A stretch of 64,000 nt of DNA from Marivita sp030148515 (GTDB lineage: Bacteria; Pseudomonadota; Alphaproteobacteria; Rhodobacterales; Rhodobacteraceae): assembly GCF_048006345.1 (NCBI RefSeq), contig NZ_CP180351.1:3782001-3846000 (forward strand), written 5' to 3'. The notes under the pieces were generated by a model. That model was not told where the DNA came from, did no database searches, and saw nothing but the letters and a program-made list of their open reading frames with translations. Below are positions 58,386 to 64,000 of this stretch, in pieces. Made by a program: the position numbers and the translations under genes. How positions within the stretch are numbered: the first letter of the stretch is position 1; the number at the start of each line of letters is the position of its first letter.

Positions 58386-59924
58386 TCAGCTGTCGAACGG
58401 ATTGTCGAGCACACCGACGACTTGCAAAAGAAACGTTCCATCGTTCGGATCGATGGCGTCGCGATAGAATGTGTCAATCGCATCGACAGAGGCAATGATG
58501 CTCGAGGCAGTACCGTCATACAGCGCCATAACAGCTTCGGCTTGGGCGACATCGGACATACCTTTGTGAACAGCGTAGAGCGCACCGATGTCGATCTTGT
58601 TCTCGAGGTAGTTTCGATCCGCAATCTGCTGCTGAACGAAATCGAGCCCACGTTCGATCTGCAATGGCGACCGTGCTCCGTCGAGCACTTGAAGGATCAG
58701 TTCATCGCGCGACACGGCCCCCGAGTCCAACGCGTTTGTCCAGAATGTCAGACCCGCCTGATCTGCGGAGCGTCCAAGGACATTGCCATAGACTTCTGCG
58801 GTGAAATCCGCGTTCGACGTGCCATCAGGGTAAGTGGCGCGGGTTTCGTCCTGGTCGGCGAAGAGCAGGGCCATTTCGCTCAGTGACACGCCACTGGCGA
58901 ATGCGGTTCCCCAGAAGTTGAGACCGATGGAGTCAGGCGCGCGGTTGAAATAAGCGATGTAGAGTTCGATGATCGCTTCTGCATCGTTCTGGGACAGATC
59001 GGCCAAGCCGCTGAACATTTGCAGGTCAAGCGGGCCATCGAAGGCCGGGATCTCGGTCGCGAAGTCAAGGAATTCGACGTTTTCCAGTGTGATGGCACCG
59101 AGGCCAAACGCCCGGTGGTCCGAAACGGTCACGCCATCTTGCCCGATGACCACGGTGTAGTCGGACTGGTCGCCAGCGAAAGTCACCGTATCGGTGTCCC
59201 CGAACGCGTCGATCCGCTTGAGACCATATGCGGCACGAAGCGTGTCTGCGCCTGCCGTACCGAACAGAAGATCATCTTGGACGTCCACTATTGGAGGCGT
59301 CACCTCTTCGACGACAGGAATCGGAACAGGAGCCTTGGGATTGCTTGTCAGCGACTTGGCAATGCCTCGCAGGTCCAAGTACGAGAACTGAACAGTGATC
59401 TGAGCATCAATGTCGCCATCGGTCACCTCATAGACTTGCGACGTGGCTCCGCTGATCGCAGTTCCGTCCCGATACCATTGGTATGTGATCGTGGATGTGT
59501 CGATCCCGTTGACGTCGCTGACCGCGTTGGGGCGCGCTGTCAGGCTTTCACCGACAATCGCGTCCCCGAGAACAATCAGCGGATTGTTCGCGCCAGTGTC
59601 GTCCGGGACAGGTGTTCCGGCGGGAGGCACGGCGTTTTCAGGGTCGCTGGTCAGTATTTCGAGAGTGCCGCCAAAGTCGACATAGCTGTACCGCACACTG
59701 AGACGTGCGCCCACGTCGGCCTCGGACACCTCAAACGTGCGGTCAGTCGCGCCTTCGATGACCTCGCCGTCTCGAAGCCATTGGAATGTCGCGGTGGTGT
59801 AGTCAATGCCGTCCGCATCCCCGATCCCGTTCGGGCGCGCGATCAACGTTTCGCCAACATAGGCTTGACCCAGAACTGTGACCGGGCCTTTTGGTGTGTT
59901 GTTTGTGCTCAAGATCGTCGACAT
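58386..59924 (-). CDS. DUF4214-domain surface or secreted protein with two beta-domain repeats
   Basis: 512 aa without a Sec signal. The N-terminal part has two tandem repeats (about 15-110 and 117-210) sharing the pattern VLG.A.VGE.L.ARPN...D..GID and QW.RDG..I.GAT. A linker VPIPVVEEVTPPIVDVQDDL leads to LLFGTAGADTLRAAYGL, like the glycine-rich start of an RTX or calcium-binding module, then the DUF4214 domain (about 335-500, FNRAPDSIGLNFW and VYGNVLGRSADQAGLTFW). Such proteins are often exported by type I secretion. No transporter is in the window. Confidence 0.7.
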   Translation of the reverse strand: MSTILSTNNTPKGPVTVLGQAYVGETLIARPNGIGDADGIDYTTATFQWLRDGEVIEGATDRTFEVSEADVGARLSVRYSYVDFGGTLEILTSDPENAVPPAGTPVPDDTGANNPLIVLGDAIVGESLTARPNAVSDVNGIDTSTITYQWYRDGTAISGATSQVYEVTDGDIDAQITVQFSYLDLRGIAKSLTSNPKAPVPIPVVEEVTPPIVDVQDDLLFGTAGADTLRAAYGLKRIDAFGDTDTVTFAGDQSDYTVVIGQDGVTVSDHRAFGLGAITLENVEFLDFATEIPAFDGPLDLQMFSGLADLSQNDAEAIIELYIAYFNRAPDSIGLNFWGTAFASGVSLSEMALLFADQDETRATYPDGTSNADFTAEVYGNVLGRSADQAGLTFWTNALDSGAVSRDELILQVLDGARSPLQIERGLDFVQQQIADRNYLENKIDIGALYAVHKGMSDVAQAEAVMALYDGTASSIIASVDAIDTFYRDAIDPNDGTFLLQVVGVLDNPFDS

Positions 59925-60348
59925 GACCTGGTCTTCTACTCATCGTTCAACAGCGGGGCTTTGGCGGCACCGGAATTTCAAGACTGCCTGAAACTGCGTG
60001 CAAGATTGCGGGCAGCCAAGTGCGCGGTATTTCGCGACACTGGATTGGCGCTCATCGCGGGATGTGCTGCTCGCGGCCCGTCATTGCTTGACGCTTGTTC
60101 AGACTTTTTTCGGGTTTTGCCCTATCACTTTCAGCCACGTTCGCAACCGATCTTCGATGAAGTCGGCGGCAAGTGGCCGATCTGTTGTCGCAACACCGCA
60201 AACGTCGTGGTGGTGTGCATGACTTGGTTCAACCGAACATTGAGAGTGTCTTGGACTCTGTCCGTATGGCGCGATAGAAATTCCGTTGCAGGCCATGCTG
60301 ATAGGATCTGCAGGTCCCAACCCGGTTCAGGCTCGACAAGGAGTAATC
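59925..60348. other. Gene-free 424-bp region upstream of homospermidine synthase
   Basis: No frame with a ribosome site or sensible composition was found. Short frames here do not resemble proteins. The likely content is the promoter for the homospermidine synthase gene and a leader for the DUF4214 gene. AAGGAG at 60338 precedes the ATG at 60349. I see no inverted repeat of note. Confidence 0.5.
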
Positions 60349-61770
60349 ATGACGCGAAACCATCCAGTTTACGGTCGCATCGAAGGGCCGATCGTGATGA
60401 TCGGCTTCGGCTCTATCGGGAAAGGCACCTGGCCTCTGATCGAGCGGCATTTCGAATATGATGCCGACAAATTGACCGTGATCGAACCGGATGCGCGTCA
60501 GGCGAACTTTCTGCGTCAGCACAAACTGAGGCATCTTCAGGTCGCGCTGACCCCCGAGAATTATCGCGAGGTGCTGGAAGACCTGTTCGCCGAGGGCAAG
60601 GGGTTCTGCGTCAACCTTTCGGTCGATACGTCTTCACTGGACCTCATGAAGCTCTGCCGCGAACTGGGCGTGCTGTACATCGACACTGTCGTGGAGCCTT
60701 GGGCGGGTTTCTACTTCGACACGACCGACAATGCCGCGCGGACGAATTATGCGCTGCGCCAAGCGGTGCGCGACGAAAAGGTGGCCAATCCGGGCGGCAC
60801 CACCGCTGTGAGTTGCTGTGGCGCGAACCCCGGGATGGTGTCGTGGTTCGTCAAGGAGGCACTGTTGACGTTGGCCAAGGACACCGGACGTGATGTCGCC
60901 GTCCCGCAGGATCGAGCCGGGTGGGCGAGCCTGATGCAGTCGCTTGGTGTCAAGGGTGTGCACATTGCGGAGCGGGACACTCAGGCCCGCCGAACGCCGC
61001 GCCCGCGCAATGTGTTCGTGAACACATGGTCGGTCGAAGGGTTCATCGCTGAAGGGTTTCAGCCGGCCGAGTTGGGGTGGGGCACGCACGAGACATGGTT
61101 TCCGGAGAACGGCCATTCCTATGAGGCTGGGTGTCAGGCTGCGATCTGGCTGGAACGTCCCGGTGCCATCACGCGGGTCCACACGTGGTGCCCGACACCT
61201 GGTCCGCAATTCGGGTTTCTGGTGACGCATAACGAGGCGATTTCGATCTCGGATTATTACACCGTGGGTGAGGCCGGTGCGCCAGAGTACCGACCGACCT
61301 GCCACTATGCCTATCACCCCTGCGATGACGCCGTGCTGTCGCTGCACGAGATGTTCGGCTCTGGCAAACAGCAGCAGGTTCATCACATCCTGACCGAGGA
61401 TGAGATTGTCGAGGGCATCGACGAGTTGGGGGTGCTGCTCTACGGGCACGAAAAAAACGCCATGTGGTACGGTTCGCGACTGTCGAACGAAGAAACCCGC
61501 GATCTCGCACCCTATCAGAACGCGACCGGAATGCAGGTCACGAGTGCCGTGCTGGCGGGAATGGTCTGGGCGTTGGAGAATCCCGAGGCCGGGATCGTTG
61601 AAACGGACGAGATGGATCATGCGCGATGCCTTGAGGTCCAGCGTCCCTACCTTGGGCCGGTCGAAGCGCATTACACCGATTGGACTCCGCTGCAGGACCG
61701 GTGGGAGCATTTCCCGGAAGACATCGACGAAAGTGATCCGTGGCTGTTCAGGAACGTGCTGGCAAGCTGA
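60349..61770 (+). CDS. hss: Homospermidine synthase
   Basis: 473-aa NAD-dependent enzyme that makes sym-homospermidine from two putrescines (or putrescine plus spermidine). Start ATG at 60349 with AAGGAG upstream; an earlier ATG at 60286 is less likely. It has a Rossmann motif IVMIGFGSIGKGTWPLIERH. GTTAVSCCGANPGMVSWFVK is the conserved active-site region, and WVEGFIAEGFQPAELGWGTH-type and TGMQVTSAVLAGMVWALENP segments are family features. The gene stands alone, with a hairpin following its stop. Confidence 0.9.
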   Translation: MTRNHPVYGRIEGPIVMIGFGSIGKGTWPLIERHFEYDADKLTVIEPDARQANFLRQHKLRHLQVALTPENYREVLEDLFAEGKGFCVNLSVDTSSLDLMKLCRELGVLYIDTVVEPWAGFYFDTTDNAARTNYALRQAVRDEKVANPGGTTAVSCCGANPGMVSWFVKEALLTLAKDTGRDVAVPQDRAGWASLMQSLGVKGVHIAERDTQARRTPRPRNVFVNTWSVEGFIAEGFQPAELGWGTHETWFPENGHSYEAGCQAAIWLERPGAITRVHTWCPTPGPQFGFLVTHNEAISISDYYTVGEAGAPEYRPTCHYAYHPCDDAVLSLHEMFGSGKQQQVHHILTEDEIVEGIDELGVLLYGHEKNAMWYGSRLSNEETRDLAPYQNATGMQVTSAVLAGMVWALENPEAGIVETDEMDHARCLEVQRPYLGPVEAHYTDWTPLQDRWEHFPEDIDESDPWLFRNVLAS

Positions 61771-61800
61771 TGGGACGGGCGTGACATTCCCATTGCGACT

Positions 61801-61844
61801 GATTTGAACCTAAAACACGCTGCGGTTCGGTCGTAGGTTAAATC
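61801..61844. terminator. Inverted repeat after homospermidine synthase
   Basis: GATTTgAACCTA (61801-61812) and TAGGTTAAATC (61834-61844) form an 11-bp stem with one bulged base, with 21 nt between. It could be a terminator or an operator for the next gene. No T-run follows. Confidence 0.35.
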
Positions 61845-61937
61845 AGCTTTAGGATGAATTTTTACTATACACACCACCATCGCGACGTTACCCATGAGCA
61901 TGGGTGCGGGTGAATGCTGTAACAATCGGACTGCAAC

Positions 61938-62732
61938 ATGGTGTCAAACATAACCGAACTGGAGGTTCTGGATAACTTCCGGGCCAATCTGAAAAGCATC
62001 ATGAAATCGCAGAACCTGACTGAAGCCGAGCTTTCCGTTCGGGCCGGTTTCGATGAGGAACACGCCATTGCCGACATCATGCGTGGTCGGGCCCTCCCAA
62101 GTATGGTGGCCCCCGTTCGTTTGGCAGATGCCTTGGGCGTTCCGGTCGATGTTCTGCTGAGAGACCGAAACGAGCACCTTCAACAGCATTTCGAAGCTCT
62201 TCCGGTGCAGGAAGTGGACCGCCAGGCGGCGCGGCTTCTGTCGGCAGTGTTCAAGGCGACTGAACGGTCTTTGGATCGGATGGGAGACCGTCCAACGCTG
62301 GATTCGATCATTTCCTGGTGGAAGGAAACCGACGGTGACCTGTCCAAGAGCGATCAGATCGCGCCGCATTTCGATCTGGTCAGCGCGGCAGAAGCGTTAA
62401 CGTCGATCCCCCGCATTCACCATGTCGGTGCGCTGGGCCTGTCCGCGACGACGCTTGGGTCAGCTGAAAACTCGCGTCTTGAGAACTTTCTGGAAACGCT
62501 CAGCACATCTGATCTGGCCGAGCTGAACGGTCAGATCAGGTCAGTTGCGCATTCCGGTGTCGGGATGATCACGCCGCTCAAACGGATCGTGCCATTCCCC
62601 GAGACGAACGAAACCGTAGAGGTCAGCTTCGTTCGCCTCATGCTCCCCGTCAGGGATGCCTCGGGCACCCTTTTCGTCCTGAACTATTCCACTCTCTTGA
62701 GCAAATCGACACCCAGAAGACAGGACGGGTGA
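61938..62732 (+). CDS. HTH-domain protein with an uncharacterised C-terminal domain
   Basis: 264 aa beginning MVSNITELEVLDNFRANLKS. Residues about 15-75 look like an XRE-type HTH (KSQNLTEAELSVRAGFDEEH and MRGRALPSMVAPVRLADALG). A variable middle section (about 85-145) is followed by a C-terminal domain with FDLVSAAEALTSIPRIHHVG and VGMITPLKRIVPFPETNETV. The latter recalls a PAS-like sensor in position and length but is not certain. The 3' end overlaps the convergent gene at 62684-63403 by 49 bp. Confidence 0.65.
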   Translation: MVSNITELEVLDNFRANLKSIMKSQNLTEAELSVRAGFDEEHAIADIMRGRALPSMVAPVRLADALGVPVDVLLRDRNEHLQQHFEALPVQEVDRQAARLLSAVFKATERSLDRMGDRPTLDSIISWWKETDGDLSKSDQIAPHFDLVSAAEALTSIPRIHHVGALGLSATTLGSAENSRLENFLETLSTSDLAELNGQIRSVAHSGVGMITPLKRIVPFPETNETVEVSFVRLMLPVRDASGTLFVLNYSTLLSKSTPRRQDG

Positions 62733-63403
62733 TGATTGAAGAATCGTGCCATGTCGGCCAGCTCACTTGATTGCAGCGCAACAAGGTATTCGCCAACGGC
62801 ACGACCTTTTGGAAGCGCACCCCAAACATGGGCACCGGGATATTGGCGGGTAAAGCCATACTCTGTCGCATATCCCAATCTCGCGTCATCGGCGCGGACA
62901 AAGGCATAGAGCCAGTCCGGATGCCAGCGCAGTTGGCAATATGTAAAGAGCAGATGCGTGTAGAGCGACAGGAGATGACGGGATCCCCGCATCCTTTCGG
63001 CGATAAAGAACTCGCCCATGTAGATCACGCTGCCCGAGATTTCATCGCATGGGCGCGGTCCGTCAGAGACCACGTGCAAATGGCCTTTGCCCTTGTAAAG
63101 TCTTGCATAACTGCGGGTCCAAAAGCTGGACAGCGTTTCTGTCACGAACATGTCGTGCCGCGCCGCGACGCCGCCGATGTCGTGACCATCCTTCTGAAGG
63201 ATCAGCCAGCCGGCATTGTCTTTGGACAGATCGTTGTGTTCGTACGAGATCATCGGAGTTATCGAATTTTTTCCGATGGCGCGCATCCTGTCTTCGCAGG
63301 CTTCGAAGTCAGATGAGGCTTCGACGGTGATGCCTTTTTCTTCGAGGGTTGTGAGGCAGACGCTGAAGAATTTCATCAGGTCTAGGGTTGCAGATTTGGC
63401 CAC
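62684..63403 (-). CDS. Uncharacterised protein, possibly acyltransferase (GNAT)-like fold
   Basis: 239 aa from a GTG start at 63403 with GGAGAAAG 5 nt upstream. The protein has WLILQKDGHDIGGVAARHDM and FWTRSYARLYKGKGHLHVVS, then GSVIYMGEFFIAERMRGSRH and LQLRWHPDWLYAFVRADDAR-type segments. A.YATEYGFTRQYPGAHVWG and ELADMARFFNHHPSCLLGVD end it. The pattern of strands and the GEFFIAERMRGSR loop could be a GNAT fold, but no acetyl-CoA motif is clear. It overlaps the preceding + strand gene by 49 bp at the 3' ends. Confidence 0.55.
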   Translation of the reverse strand: MAKSATLDLMKFFSVCLTTLEEKGITVEASSDFEACEDRMRAIGKNSITPMISYEHNDLSKDNAGWLILQKDGHDIGGVAARHDMFVTETLSSFWTRSYARLYKGKGHLHVVSDGPRPCDEISGSVIYMGEFFIAERMRGSRHLLSLYTHLLFTYCQLRWHPDWLYAFVRADDARLGYATEYGFTRQYPGAHVWGALPKGRAVGEYLVALQSSELADMARFFNHHPSCLLGVDLLKRVE

Positions 63404-63744
63404 GTGCTTTCTCCATGATTGGTTGTGAACAATATCTGCAGACCATCCCATTCATGACCGCTCGCCAAGCCTTAAGGTTGTTTCATGCATGGAAAGACAC
63501 TTTATAATAGCGTATTTTGAATATGTTGAAGCGAGATCACGGGGTTGATTGGGTGATCTGACCGGCGGAATTTTGCGCGTGATCCTGCGCTATGGTCCCT
63601 GCAAAATCCGAACTTGAGGTTCACGAAGCCGTGGGTTCGCTTTTTTGAGACCATCGTGGGGCCTAGTTTCGGTATCATAGACAAAACGACGACAGGCGTG
63701 CATGCGATACGCATTACGCCTTCAGACCGCAGAGGAGGCTAGAC
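63404..63744. other. Gene-free 341-bp region
   Basis: I see only short unsupported frames on both strands. It is AT-rich around 63470-63540, with a TATAAT-like TTTATAATA at 63501-63509, a possible promoter element. A GAGGAGG ribosome site at about 63732-63738 precedes the next start. Confidence 0.4.
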
Positions 63745-64000
63745 ATGACGATCTCCAAGCTCACCCGCCGTACGCTTGTAACGACTGGCGCAGCGGCCCT
63801 TGTTACAACCGCCAGCGGGTTGATGGTTCCCGCCCGCGCTGCGGGATTGGCACCAACACCCACAATGCGTGGTGGGTCGAACAATTACCGCCCCGGTGCG
63901 CCCATCGTAGACAGGATTGGAGGCGGCGGGTTCTGGATGACCGGAACTGTGCGCCGCGCCGGGGATGGGGCCCCGTTGCCGGGTCAACGCATCCAGATCT
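63745..64000 (+). CDS. Tat-exported protein, start only (partial)
   Basis: The frame is open to the window end (85 codons). It begins MTISKLTRRTLVTTGAAALV, a twin-arginine signal (T-R-R-T-L-V) with A-x-A cleavage near residue 33 (VPARAAGL). The mature start has RPGAPIVDRIGGGGFWMTGT, then VRRAGDGAPLPGQRIQI, resembling the start of a small beta-sandwich domain of intradiol dioxygenase type; this is only a suggestion. GAGGAGG lies 6 nt before the ATG. The family cannot be settled from this part. Confidence 0.6.
   Translation, partial: MTISKLTRRTLVTTGAAALVTTASGLMVPARAAGLAPTPTMRGGSNNYRPGAPIVDRIGGGGFWMTGTVRRAGDGAPLPGQRIQI

Noticed and set aside
63502..63714. Reverse-strand 70-aa frame in the last intergenic region
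   Set aside because: It has no ribosome site and lies in an AT-rich promoter-like stretch.
1..64000. Possible CRISPR arrays, tRNA or rRNA genes, insertion sequences, phage genes
   Set aside because: No regularly spaced direct repeats, cloverleaf-like sequence, ribosomal RNA signature or transposase/integrase motif was recognised. The palindrome clusters are unattached to any transposase.

Overview
The window is chromosomal DNA of about 63% G+C with tightly packed genes, ATGA-type overlaps and a gene set typical of a marine Rhodobacteraceae (Roseobacter-group) alphaproteobacterium. The markers are xsc with ackA, pta and a SoeABC-type sulfite dehydrogenase, a soxBDAG sarcosine oxidase operon, glcDEF, homospermidine synthase, DUF4214 and DUF1523 proteins, and short intergenic repeats of a kind I associate with this family. 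No rRNA, tRNA, CRISPR array, transposase or integrase gene was seen.

Layout. 1-210: start of a polytopic membrane protein running off the left edge. 520-11208: an organosulfonate C2 block. Xsc turns sulfoacetaldehyde into acetyl phosphate and sulfite. AckA and Pta drain acetyl phosphate to ATP plus acetate, or to acetyl-CoA. A citrate-synthase-family enzyme follows, and SoeABC oxidises the toxic sulfite to sulfate. A 54-codon single-membrane-pass peptide is wedged between soeA and soeB, and a SnoaL-like gene ends the operon. 11212-12734: a LacI-family regulator with a second SnoaL gene. Similar LacI-type half-palindromes lie before soeA, before snoaL2-lacI and before a third SnoaL gene at 23701.

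12793-20280: a leftward operon of unknown function encoding a coiled-coil protein, a 372-aa protein, an AAA ATPase, a 444-aa protein and two membrane proteins. A visibly AT-rich HEPN/Abi-like gene is spliced between the ATPase and the 444-aa gene with operon-perfect junctions. This is the best candidate for an undescribed system. 20460-24462: a secreted protein, then a cupin, an amidinotransferase, a double SnoaL protein and an XRE-cupin regulator. 24754-26734: a HisKA_2-type histidine kinase and a convergent 50-aa membrane peptide, both preceded by candidate EcfG (general stress) promoters.

26819-34346: soxBDAG, an alpha/beta hydrolase and an aldehyde dehydrogenase (GabD type). 34458-38175: a PHO-box-preceded phytase-like exported esterase, Hsp20 and a secreted trypsin-like protease. 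38243-42162: glycolate oxidase glcDEF. 42285-48228: small membrane proteins, TrhO, and NAD salvage genes pncA and pncB around a YkgJ-type and a TerB-like gene. 48406-51504: a PQQ-type sugar dehydrogenase, an mscL whose canonical start is followed by a stop at codon 3, YtoQ and a methyltransferase. 51534-55075: pheST with a REP-like palindrome pair between them. 55327-64000: an OmpA-like protein, DUF4386 and LysR, a DUF4214 surface or secreted protein, homospermidine synthase, two uncharacterised convergent overlapping genes, and the start of a Tat-exported protein.

All calls come from reading the sequence. No similarity search was run, and family names are from memory of conserved motifs.
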